Origin: Croceibacterium ferulae
Lineage (GTDB): Bacteria; Pseudomonadota; Alphaproteobacteria; Sphingomonadales; Sphingomonadaceae
Reading direction: 5' to 3'
Assembly: GCF_003660445.1 (NCBI RefSeq)
Contig: NZ_QZVQ01000011.1
Span: forward strand, 1 to 64,000
DNA length: 64,000 nucleotides
Shown: positions 19,378 to 27,112 of the stretch, one piece after another
How the letters are laid out: each line of letters opens with the position of its first letter
Numbering within the stretch: position 1 is the first letter of the stretch
Notes under the pieces: model-generated
Database searches by the model: none
Told to the model about the DNA's origin: nothing
Seen by the model: only the letters and a program-made list of their open reading frames with translations
Position numbers and translations under genes: made by a program

Positions 19378-19414
19378 TGCCGCCGGTCGCCACCACGCGA
19401 CCGGCGGCACTTTT
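19378..19414. terminator. Strong bidirectional terminator between convergent genes
   Basis: Perfect 13-base arms TGCCGCCGGTCGC (19378-19390) and GCGACCGGCGGCA (19397-19409) with loop CACCAC, followed by CTTTTAT on the plus strand. It sits between the receptor (plus) and the DUF6445 gene (minus) and can serve the receptor; with fewer Ts on the other side it is probably less efficient for the minus-strand gene. Confidence 0.85.
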
Positions 19415-19425
19415 ATGTGGGCGGT

Positions 19426-20127
19426 CTAACCCTGCCGCACGGTCAGGAAGATATTCGCGGTCAGCCGGCCGTTGCGCGGATCGGCGGACAGGATCGCCGG
19501 GTTGGGAATGGTGCCTGAGTGCAGCAGGCAGCTGCGATAGACCACCAGCCGGTTGAACGCCGCCGTCACGCCATCCGTCCGGTCGAACCACGGCGTCCCG
19601 TCCGCGACATAGCCGTCGGCGACGCCCTCCCCCGCCCGCACCTGCTCGTATGCGGGCAGGCGCGCCTCGCTCAGTGTTTCGAAGCCGGTCGCACGGTGGC
19701 GGAAGAAGGCGGTGCCGCCATGCTCCGGCCCGCACAGATAGTGCAGCACGGCAAATTGCAGCGGCCACACGGTGTCGACATGCGGCACCCGTTGCGCCGG
19801 GACCAGCGCCGCAGGCGGCAGCGTCACCAGCGAGAAGTTGCACTCGGCCCGCACCGGGCTGACCTTACCCAGCCCGAACGCCTCGCCCAGCACGGGGCAG
19901 AGCAGCCGCACCACCGCCTCCACATAATCGAGCGGCGCCTCCGCCCGGAGACCGGGATAGCCGCCCGCCGGACCGTGAGCAGGCAGAAAGGTGCTGTCCA
20001 CCGCCGCCGCCACCAGATCACCGGGACGCTCCAGCAGCCTGTCCACGATCAGCAGCGGCTCCCCTTCCTGCCCGATCCGGCGTCCTGTCAGGCTGAGCCG
20101 CGCGGCAAGGGGGAAGCGTTGCGCCAT
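19426..20127 (-). CDS. DUF6445-like protein, possible 2-oxoglutarate/iron oxygenase fold
   Basis: A 233-residue cytoplasmic protein resembling the DUF6445 family, which in sphingomonads and xanthomonads accompanies tryptophan-halogenase-like genes and TonB receptors. VPHVDTVWPLQFAVLHYL contains an HxD pair, and a distal histidine occurs in VYRSCLLHSGTIPN; with arginines near the C-terminus (PRNGRLTANIFL) this pattern resembles Fe(II)/2-oxoglutarate dioxygenases. The activity is not known to me. I chose the ATG at 20127; longer in-frame starts are only TTG and would run into the operator. It is divergent from the GH10 operon and probably shares that operator. Confidence 0.72.
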   Translation of the reverse strand: MAQRFPLAARLSLTGRRIGQEGEPLLIVDRLLERPGDLVAAAVDSTFLPAHGPAGGYPGLRAEAPLDYVEAVVRLLCPVLGEAFGLGKVSPVRAECNFSLVTLPPAALVPAQRVPHVDTVWPLQFAVLHYLCGPEHGGTAFFRHRATGFETLSEARLPAYEQVRAGEGVADGYVADGTPWFDRTDGVTAAFNRLVVYRSCLLHSGTIPNPAILSADPRNGRLTANIFLTVRQG

Positions 20128-20181
20128 CTCCCTTGCGTAACGCGCCGCCACGGTGCTTGACAAGCAGCAGTCGAGTCCGTC

Positions 20182-20195
20182 TGATAACGCTATCA
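20182..20195. promoter_or_regulatory. LacI-type operator 3 between DUF6445 and GH10 genes
   Basis: TGATAACGCTATCA is palindromic at 12 of 14 positions with a central CG. It is related to, but not identical with, operators 1 and 2 (TGTTAGCGCTAACA-type). It lies in the 102-base divergent region, 34 bases before the GH10 ATG and 54 bases before the DUF6445 start, so one repressor could control both directions. Confidence 0.65.
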
Positions 20196-20229
20196 AGATG
20201 CCGCACCATGATGCGGCCGGTGGAGAGAG

Positions 20230-21450
20230 ATGATGAACAATGCGGGACCGGCGAACAGCGCGCTGAACCGGCGCATGCTGCTCGGCACGGCATCCGCAGC
20301 GGCGGCAGGCGCGCTGCTGGGCGGGTGCAGCCGGAGCGCCCTGGCGGCTCCTTCACAGATCCCTCCGGCGACGATGCTGCGCCCTGCCCTCGATTCGATC
20401 GGGGCGGAGCGGAACATTAACTTCGGATCGGCCTTCGCCTGGGCGCGGCCCGGTGTCGACGCCGGTTCCTTCGTCAATTCCGCCTACGCGGCGTTGCTGC
20501 GCGGGGAATGCGGCATGCTGACTGCAGAGAACGAGATGAAGTGGCAGGCGCTCCGCCCCTCACCCACGCAATTCGACTTCGCGCGGTTCGATGCCATGGT
20601 CGATTGGGCAGAGACGCAGGGCATGAAGCTACGCGGGCACACTCTGCTGTGGCACTATGATCGCTGGTTTCCTGACTGGTTGAACGCTTACGATTATGGC
20701 GTCCGGCCGGCGGCCGAGGCGGACCGGCTGGTGGTGGAGCATGTCCGCACCGTCACCGCACGTTACGGCACCCGCATCGTCAGCTACGACGTGGTGAATG
20801 AAGCGGTCGATCCTGAGACCGGCACCCTGCGGGAGACGTCCCTGTCGCGCGCCTTGGGCAGTGCGGAGGCGGTGCTGGACCTCGCCTTCAACACCGCGCG
20901 CGCGCACGCGCCGCATGCGGAGCTGGTCTACAACGACTATATGAGCTGGGAACCCGGCAATGAACGCCATCAGGAAGGCGTGCTTCGGCTGCTGCAGGGC
21001 TTCCGTGCCCGTGGCACACCGGTGGATGCGCTCGGCGTACAGTCGCACCTCGCTATCTTCGAAAGCGGCGTGCCGATTCCTGAGCTGGTCGCCCGGCAGA
21101 GCCCGGCCTGGCGCGGCTTCCTGGATGCGGTCGTCGCCATGGGCTATCGCCTGGTGATCACGGAACTGGACACGCGCGACCGGGGGCTGCCGGCCGATAT
21201 CGCCATCCGCGATGCCGGCGTGGCGGCTTACACGCGGGGGTACCTGGACCTGATGCTGTCCTATCCGCAGCTGACCGACGTTATCGCCTGGGGCCTCTCC
21301 GACCGATATGGCTGGCTGCGCACCTTTGATCCACGCCCGGATGGCGTGCCCACGCGTGGCCTCCCCTACGATACAGACCTGCGCCCCAAGCCGATGCGCA
21401 CCGCCATCGCGGAAGCATTCCGCGCCGCGCCTTCAAGGCCCGCACAGTGA
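20230..21450 (+). CDS. GH10 endo-1,4-beta-xylanase, exported lipoprotein
   Basis: Retaining endo-xylanase of glycoside hydrolase family 10, 406 residues, that would cut the xylan backbone. The acid/base glutamate is Glu191 in DVVNEAVD and the nucleophile is Glu312 in VITELD, both in standard GH10 contexts; GHTLLWHYDRWFPDWL and AENEMKWQALRP are further family signatures. The N-terminus NRRMLLGTASAAAAG resembles a twin-arginine signal and is followed by LLGGC, a lipobox, so the enzyme may be Tat-exported and lipid-anchored. It is the first gene of a four-gene run with overlapping ends and carries a LacI-type operator upstream. Confidence 0.94.
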   Translation: MMNNAGPANSALNRRMLLGTASAAAAGALLGGCSRSALAAPSQIPPATMLRPALDSIGAERNINFGSAFAWARPGVDAGSFVNSAYAALLRGECGMLTAENEMKWQALRPSPTQFDFARFDAMVDWAETQGMKLRGHTLLWHYDRWFPDWLNAYDYGVRPAAEADRLVVEHVRTVTARYGTRIVSYDVVNEAVDPETGTLRETSLSRALGSAEAVLDLAFNTARAHAPHAELVYNDYMSWEPGNERHQEGVLRLLQGFRARGTPVDALGVQSHLAIFESGVPIPELVARQSPAWRGFLDAVVAMGYRLVITELDTRDRGLPADIAIRDAGVAAYTRGYLDLMLSYPQLTDVIAWGLSDRYGWLRTFDPRPDGVPTRGLPYDTDLRPKPMRTAIAEAFRAAPSRPAQ

Positions 21451-21452
21451 CA

Positions 21453-22967
21453 ATGCGCGAGGACGGCCGCATCCGCTCCATCTGCATCGTCGGCGGGGGC
21501 AGCGCGGGCTGGATGGCCGCCGCCACTCTCGTCCGGCTGCTGGGCCGCGACTATGCCGAGATCACGCTGGTGGAATCGGACGAGATCGGCATCGTCGGCG
21601 TGGGGGAAGCGACGATCCCGCAGATGCGCACCTTCAACCGCATGCTGGGGGTCGACGAGGACCAGTTCATCCGCGACACGCGCGGCAGCTTCAAGCTGGG
21701 CATCCAGTTCGTGGACTGGGGCCGGCTGGGCCACACCTACTTCCACCCCTTCGGCAGCTATGGCGTGAACATGGGCGGGCTGTCCTTCCATGCCTACTTC
21801 CTGCGGCTGAACCAGCTGGGGGAGGCGCCTTCGCTGGACGATTATTCCCTGCAGGCTGTGGCAGCGGAGCGCGGCCGCTTCATGCGCTCCGTCGATGCGG
21901 GGCCGAATTCACCACTGTCCGACATCGCCTATGCCTACCACTTCGACGCCACCCTCTATGCCCGTACCCTGCGCAGCTATGCGGAAGCGGCCGGCGTGCG
22001 GCGGCAGGAGGGGCGGATCACCGCCGTGCACCGCGACGCGACAAGCGGCCATGTGCGGGCGGTGCAGCTGGAAAGCGGGCGGGAGATCGCGGCGGACCTG
22101 TATCTGGACTGCTCCGGCTTCCGGTCGCTGCTGATCGGGCAGGCGCTGGGCAACGACTTCATCGACTGGTCGCACTGGCTGCCCTGTGATCGCGCGGTCG
22201 CCGTGCCCTGCGCAAATGGCGAAGCAATCGAGCCCTATACCCGCTCGACCGCGCGCGCCGCCGGCTGGCAATGGCGCATCCCGCTGCAGCACCGCACTGG
22301 CAACGGCCATGTCTATGCCAGCCGGTACATGAGCGATGACGAGGCGGCCGCCATCCTGCTGGCCAATCTGGACGGAGAGCCCTTGGCGGAGCCCCGGCTG
22401 GTGCCGTTCCGCACCGGTCACCGCGCCCGCTTCTGGGACGGCAATGTGGTGGCGCTGGGGCTGGCGGCCGGGTTCATGGAGCCGCTGGAATCGACCAGCC
22501 TGTGGCTGATCCAGAGCGGGCTGTCGCGGCTGATGGCGATGTTCCCCGACCGGGATTTCGATGCGGCCACGATCGCGCGATACAACCGCATCATGACGAC
22601 GGAGTTCGAGGAGATCAGGGATTTCCTGATCCTGCATTACCGAGCCACCGAGCGGTCCGACACGCCGTTTTGGGAATATTGCCGCACCATGGCAATCCCG
22701 GAGCGGCTGGCGGAAAAGCTGCGCGTCTATGCGGCCCATGGCCGCGTGTTCCGGGAGAATGAGGAATTGTTCAACGATACAAGCTGGTTCGCCGTGATGT
22801 GGGGTCAGGGCCGCCGTCCCGCCGGACATGACCCGTTGGCCGCCGCCATGCCGCTGGATTTGACACGCGACCGGCTGGCGGAGATCCGGCAGGTCATGCA
22901 GACCAGCGCCAGCTACATGCCACCCCATCGCGAGTTCCTGCAGCGCGAATGCGGGGTGGCGGCATGA
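21453..22967 (+). CDS. Flavin-dependent tryptophan-halogenase-like protein
   Basis: FAD-dependent halogenase family protein, 504 residues from the ATG at 21453 (a GTG at 21447 overlaps the GH10 stop and is also possible). The FAD-binding motif GGGSAGWMAAATL starts near residue 13, VGVGEATIPQMRTF follows, the presumed catalytic lysine is in FKLGIQFVDWG, and WQWRIPLQHR matches the WxWxIP motif that blocks mono-oxygenase activity. PLESTSLWLIQSGL is also family-specific. These genes recur beside TonB receptors in sphingomonads, but a role in sugar use is not established; its position inside a xylanase operon, overlapping the genes on both sides, is noteworthy. The substrate is unknown. Confidence 0.88.
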   Translation: MREDGRIRSICIVGGGSAGWMAAATLVRLLGRDYAEITLVESDEIGIVGVGEATIPQMRTFNRMLGVDEDQFIRDTRGSFKLGIQFVDWGRLGHTYFHPFGSYGVNMGGLSFHAYFLRLNQLGEAPSLDDYSLQAVAAERGRFMRSVDAGPNSPLSDIAYAYHFDATLYARTLRSYAEAAGVRRQEGRITAVHRDATSGHVRAVQLESGREIAADLYLDCSGFRSLLIGQALGNDFIDWSHWLPCDRAVAVPCANGEAIEPYTRSTARAAGWQWRIPLQHRTGNGHVYASRYMSDDEAAAILLANLDGEPLAEPRLVPFRTGHRARFWDGNVVALGLAAGFMEPLESTSLWLIQSGLSRLMAMFPDRDFDAATIARYNRIMTTEFEEIRDFLILHYRATERSDTPFWEYCRTMAIPERLAEKLRVYAAHGRVFRENEELFNDTSWFAVMWGQGRRPAGHDPLAAAMPLDLTRDRLAEIRQVMQTSASYMPPHREFLQRECGVAA

Positions 22968-24595
22968 GCGTCGCGGCAACCCTGCTGGCCGCCAGCGCCA
23001 GCTTCGGCTGGTTCACCTACCAGGGCGCCGACCCGGTCGACACGCAGATCACCGTCGCCCCGGACGAGTTCCGCAACCCGATCCTGCAGGGTTTCTATCC
23101 CGATCCCAGCATTACGCAGGTGGGTGAGGACTACTATCTGGTCCATTCGACCTTCAGCTGGTTCCCCGGCGTTCCGGTCTGGCATAGCCGCGACCTGGTC
23201 AGCTGGAAGCAGATCGGCAATGCGATCGACCGGCCCGACCAGCTCGACTTCGGCAAGCTGGGCATGTCGCGCGGCGTGTTCGCCCCGGCGATCGAGCATC
23301 ATGCCGGCACGTTCTACATCCTGAACACCTGTGTCGATTGTGGCGGCAATTTCGTCATCACCGCCAGCGACCCTGCCGGCCCGTGGAGCGATCCCGTCTG
23401 GCTGCCCGATCTGGAGGGCGGGATCGACCCGTCGCTGTTCGTGGATGCGGATGGCAGCGCCTGGCTGGTCAACAACGGGCCGCCGGTCGGCACGCCCCGC
23501 TATGACGGGCACCGCGCCATCTGGATCCAGCAGTTCGATCTTGCCACACTGAAGACCGTGGGCGAGCGCAAGGTGCTGATCGATGGCGGGGTGGAGCCGG
23601 AAACCAACCCGGTGTGGATCGAAGGGCCGCACATCTACCAGCATGATGGCTGGTACTACCTGTCCTGTGCGGAGGGCGGCACCAGCGTGAACCATTCACA
23701 GGTGATCCTGCGCTCCCGCCGGCCGGACGGATCCTATACCAACGGACCCAACCCGATCCTGACGCAGCGCGATCTGCCGGCGGGCCGGCAATTTCCCATC
23801 ACCGCCGCCGGTCATGCCGATTTCGTCACCACGCCTGATGGCCGCTGGTGGGCCAGCTTCCTGGCGATCCGGCCCTATGCGGAAGATTTCCACAATACCG
23901 GGCGAGAGACGTTCCTGCTGCCGGTGGAATGGAAGAATGGCTGGCCGCAGATCCTGCCGCCGGCCACGCCCATCCCGCTCAGCCTGCCGCGCCCTCTGCC
24001 GGCCGATCCCGAAGGCGCGCCGCCGACCAGCGGGGCTTTTGCCTGGCGCGAGGAGTTCGACGGGCCGGCGCTGTCGCCCGAATGGATCGGCATGCGCATC
24101 CCACGCGAACAATGGTGGGACCTCACCGCCAATCCGGGCGCGCTGACCTTGCAGGCCAGGCCGGATGGACTCGGCGATTTCGCCAATCCGTCCTTCCTGG
24201 GACGCCGGCAGAGCCATGCCAATGCCAGCGCAGTGACCAGCGTCCAGCTGACCGGTGTAGATGGCCAGGCCGGTCTCGCGGCCGTGCAGAATGACGAATA
24301 CTGGATGGCGATCGCAATCACCCGGCAGGGGGACACGCAAAGCGTGCGCCTGCTGCACCGGGGCGGGCCAGATGAGCCTGCCGCGGGCATGATGGTCGCC
24401 GAGGCACCGCTTTCGTCGACCGGGCCGGTCGAGCTGAAGGCAGAAGCTGCGGGTGCGGCCTACCGCTTCAGCTATCGTGACGCGGCGGGGTGGCACCAGC
24501 TCGGCCCCGACCAGGATGGCACGCTGCTCAGCACCCAGACGGCCGGCGGCTTCACGGGTGTGGTGTTCGGCCCATTCGCCAGCGAGGTTCGGTGA
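22964..24595 (+). CDS. GH43 beta-xylosidase / alpha-L-arabinofuranosidase
   Basis: Inverting five-bladed beta-propeller hydrolase of family 43, 543 residues. The catalytic triad contexts are visible: base Asp in FYPDPSI, pKa-modulating Asp in GGIDPSLFVDADG and acid Glu in WIEGPHIY. After about residue 350 comes a second beta-sandwich domain (FAWREEFDGPALSPEW..., WWDLTANPGALTL) of the type found at the C-terminus of beta-xylosidases. Leader: a short hydrophobic start MSVAATLLAASASFG suggests export, though weakly. It starts inside the halogenase stop (ATGA). It would release xylose or arabinose from oligosaccharides made by the GH10 enzyme. Confidence 0.92.
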   Translation: MSVAATLLAASASFGWFTYQGADPVDTQITVAPDEFRNPILQGFYPDPSITQVGEDYYLVHSTFSWFPGVPVWHSRDLVSWKQIGNAIDRPDQLDFGKLGMSRGVFAPAIEHHAGTFYILNTCVDCGGNFVITASDPAGPWSDPVWLPDLEGGIDPSLFVDADGSAWLVNNGPPVGTPRYDGHRAIWIQQFDLATLKTVGERKVLIDGGVEPETNPVWIEGPHIYQHDGWYYLSCAEGGTSVNHSQVILRSRRPDGSYTNGPNPILTQRDLPAGRQFPITAAGHADFVTTPDGRWWASFLAIRPYAEDFHNTGRETFLLPVEWKNGWPQILPPATPIPLSLPRPLPADPEGAPPTSGAFAWREEFDGPALSPEWIGMRIPREQWWDLTANPGALTLQARPDGLGDFANPSFLGRRQSHANASAVTSVQLTGVDGQAGLAAVQNDEYWMAIAITRQGDTQSVRLLHRGGPDEPAAGMMVAEAPLSSTGPVELKAEAAGAAYRFSYRDAAGWHQLGPDQDGTLLSTQTAGGFTGVVFGPFASEVR

Positions 24596-26379
24596 TGCGC
24601 CTGTCTGCCTGCCTGCTGCCCGCCCTCCTGTTCGCCTGCAGCCCTGCGGCGGCGGAGACCACCGCCGTGCGGGTGAACGGCCTGGGCTTTGCACCCGACG
24701 CGCCCAAGCGGGCCATCGTGGAAACGGATGCCACCGAGCCGTTGGGCTGGGTGGTGCGCGATGCGACGGGCCGCACGCTGCTGAGCGGGCGGACAGTGCC
24801 TTACGGTCAGGATGCGGCTTCAGGACACAATCTGCACCGGATCGATTTCGGCGCCCTGACCGTGTCGGGCGGGGGCTTGCAGGTGGTGGCGGATGGCGTT
24901 TCCAGCCCGCCCTTCACCATTGCACCACACCTCTACGAGCCGGTGGCGCGCGATGCGCTGGCCTATTTCTACCATAACCGTGCCGGCACGCCGATCCGGG
25001 CCGATCTGGTGGGGGAGCAGCTGGCCCGCCCCGCCGGCCACCTGCCCGAACGCGCCACCTGCGTGCAGGGGCGCGACACCAATGGCAACGAATGGGCGCC
25101 CTGCAGCTACACATTGGATGTCACCGGCGGGTGGTACGATGCCGGTGATCACGGCAAATATGTCGTCAATGGCGGCATCGCCACCTGGACCCTGCTGAAC
25201 CTGCACGAGACGCTCGCGCCTTTCGCGGACAACACGCTCAAGGTGCCGGAGGCCGGCAATGGCGTGCCCGACCTGCTGGACGAGGCGCGGTGGGAGGTGG
25301 AGTTCCTGTTGCGGATGCAGGTGCCGGACGGACAGAAAATGCGGCTGGCGGTGGACCAGCCGTCGCCGGCCGCGGGACTGACCTTCAGCGAGGTGGATGC
25401 TGGCGGCATGGCGCATCACAAGGTCGGCGACATCAGCTGGGCACCGGTGCCGCTGCGGCCGGACCAGAACCGGCTGGAACGCGTTCTCGCCCCGCCCTCC
25501 ACCGCCGCCACCCTGAACCTGGCCGCCGTGGCGCTGCAATGCGCGCGCGTGTGGCAGAGCGCCGACCCGGCGTTTGCCGCACGCTGCGCCAAAGCGGCGA
25601 CGCGCGCGATCGCGGCGGCGGAACGGAACCCGGCGATCTACGCCGTGGCTGATTTCCCGGGCAGCGGTGCCTATGGCGATGGCAGCCTGACGGACGAGTT
25701 CTTCTGGGCGCAAGCAGAGCTGTATGCGACCACCCGCGATCCTCGCCACGAGGCGGCCCTGCGCCAGGCGCCGTTCCTGAACCAGCCAGCCGGGGAGGCC
25801 GGCTGGGGCTCGGTCGCGACGCTCGGCCTCGTCACGCTGGCGCAATCCGACACGCCCCTGCGCGATCAGGCACGCCAGCAGATCGTCGCCGCGGCGCATG
25901 CCTGGGTGCAGGAGCAGGCGGAGACCGGCTTTGCCATCCCCCACGCCGGCACGCGGTTCGTGTGGGGATCGAACAGCGGCTTGCTGAACCGTGCGATGCT
26001 GCTGGCGCTGGCGGCGCAATGGACCGGGGAGGCGCGCTATCGCACGGCGGTGGTGGACACGCTGGACTACCTGCTGGGCCGCAACCCCAACGGCCGGTCC
26101 TACATTTCCGGCTATGGCACGGATCCGATGCGCGCACCGCATCACCGGCACTGGGCAGGCGCGCTGGACCCGGCCTATCCGCTGCCGCCCGCGGGCGCCC
26201 TGTCCGGCGGGCCGAACTCCACCTCCACCGGCGAAGGGACCGCCGGCGTTGTCGCGGCAGGCTGCGCGCCGATGCGCTGCTGGGCGGATGATGTGGGCGC
26301 CTACGCGCTGAACGAGGTGGCGATCAACTGGAACGCGCCGCTTGCCTGGGTCGTCACCTGGCTGGACCGGACGCAGTAG
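24595..26379 (+). CDS. GH9 glycoside hydrolase with N-terminal Ig-like domain
   Basis: Inverting (alpha/alpha)6-barrel hydrolase of family 9, 594 residues. A signal peptide (MRLSACLLPALLFACSPAAA) is followed by a cellulase-N Ig-like domain (ETTAVRVNGLGFAPDAPKR) and then the catalytic barrel. The catalytic aspartates are Asp182 and Asp185 in GGWYDAGDHGKYV and the acid is Glu574 in ALNEVAINWNAPL. Family 9 is mostly endoglucanase, but members in Ig-domain form also include exo-beta-glucosaminidases and xyloglucan- or mixed-linkage-active enzymes, so substrate stays open. Its start overlaps the GH43 stop (TGATG), making it the last gene of the operon. Confidence 0.9.
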   Translation: MRLSACLLPALLFACSPAAAETTAVRVNGLGFAPDAPKRAIVETDATEPLGWVVRDATGRTLLSGRTVPYGQDAASGHNLHRIDFGALTVSGGGLQVVADGVSSPPFTIAPHLYEPVARDALAYFYHNRAGTPIRADLVGEQLARPAGHLPERATCVQGRDTNGNEWAPCSYTLDVTGGWYDAGDHGKYVVNGGIATWTLLNLHETLAPFADNTLKVPEAGNGVPDLLDEARWEVEFLLRMQVPDGQKMRLAVDQPSPAAGLTFSEVDAGGMAHHKVGDISWAPVPLRPDQNRLERVLAPPSTAATLNLAAVALQCARVWQSADPAFAARCAKAATRAIAAAERNPAIYAVADFPGSGAYGDGSLTDEFFWAQAELYATTRDPRHEAALRQAPFLNQPAGEAGWGSVATLGLVTLAQSDTPLRDQARQQIVAAAHAWVQEQAETGFAIPHAGTRFVWGSNSGLLNRAMLLALAAQWTGEARYRTAVVDTLDYLLGRNPNGRSYISGYGTDPMRAPHHRHWAGALDPAYPLPPAGALSGGPNSTSTGEGTAGVVAAGCAPMRCWADDVGAYALNEVAINWNAPLAWVVTWLDRTQ

Positions 26380-27085
26380 GTGCCTGGCAGAGGCCCGCGC
26401 CGATGCAGAAGAAGCGCACCTTTTCCGTCAGGTCCGCACCGGTGGCGGGAATGGAGGCGCCATGGCTGATCGCCTGGGTGTGCAGGTCGTAGATGAACAT
26501 GCCCAGGAAGATCGCCGCCAGCATTTCGGGCCGGGTGTTCAGCCTGTGACCTTCATCCTGCCACCGCGCGAACAGCCGCGCCAGGAAGGCGCGCGCATTG
26601 GCGATCGTGCGGCCGTAGAAGCGGCGCGCGAAGTCCGGGTTCTCCAGGCTGTAGGCGATCACCACCCGCGACAGGGCGACTTCCGCCGGATCCAGGAAGC
26701 GTTCGTGCAGGTCACGCGCCAGCACCTCCAGCACCTCGATCGGGGTGCGGCCGCGATCGACCAGCCCCTGCAGCCGGTCCTCCTTGGCGCAGGCGCGATG
26801 CTCCATGACCGATTCCAGCAGCCCGGTCTTGCTGCCGAACAGCTTGTACAATGTCGCCAGCGATCCTCCGGCACAGTCCACCACGTCTGCCAGCGTCGTC
26901 CGTTCGAAGCCCTGCTGCAGAAACAACGTGTCTGCGCAGGTGATAAAGGCATCACGCCGCCGATCGAGCCGGCCAAGGCCGTCATCATGGTCAGCCCCTG
27001 CGGAAATGCTGCTGTCGCCTGGCGATGAAATTTTGCTGAACCCTGCTTGAACCCTGATCGTGTAACCGTTATTACACCTTCGCAC
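26354..27085 (-). CDS. TetR-family regulator of the RND efflux operon (start uncertain)
   Basis: DNA-binding repressor of the TetR/AcrR family, divergent from an RND pump operon it probably controls. The HTH is clear: RRDAFITCADTLFLQQGFERTTLADV...GGSLATLYKLFGSK, with an all-helical C-terminal ligand domain. The start is odd: between the HTH and a GTG at 27085 there is no in-frame ATG, GTG or TTG, so the annotated form carries an unusual ~40-residue extension lying over the operator. In another minus frame an ATG pair at 26983-26988 has a good ribosome binding site (AGGGG), so a one-base indel between about 26945 and 26980 would explain the problem. The 3' end overlaps the GH9 gene by 26 bases. 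Confidence 0.72.
   Translation of the reverse strand: MRRCNNGYTIRVQAGFSKISSPGDSSISAGADHDDGLGRLDRRRDAFITCADTLFLQQGFERTTLADVVDCAGGSLATLYKLFGSKTGLLESVMEHRACAKEDRLQGLVDRGRTPIEVLEVLARDLHERFLDPAEVALSRVVIAYSLENPDFARRFYGRTIANARAFLARLFARWQDEGHRLNTRPEMLAAIFLGMFIYDLHTQAISHGASIPATGADLTEKVRFFCIGAGLCQAPTASGPAR
27060..27077. promoter_or_regulatory. Putative TetR operator before the efflux operon
   Basis: GTGTAACCGTTATTACAC has perfect 6-base arms GTGTAA/TTACAC around a 6-base centre. It ends 36 bases before the membrane-fusion-protein ATG, where a repressor would block the promoter. A direct repeat TGAACCCTG (27037-27045, 27048-27056, one helical turn apart) adjoins it and may be part of the same control region. 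Confidence 0.65.
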
Positions 27086-27112
27086 GTGCACAATCAATCC
27101 GAAGGTTCTCCT

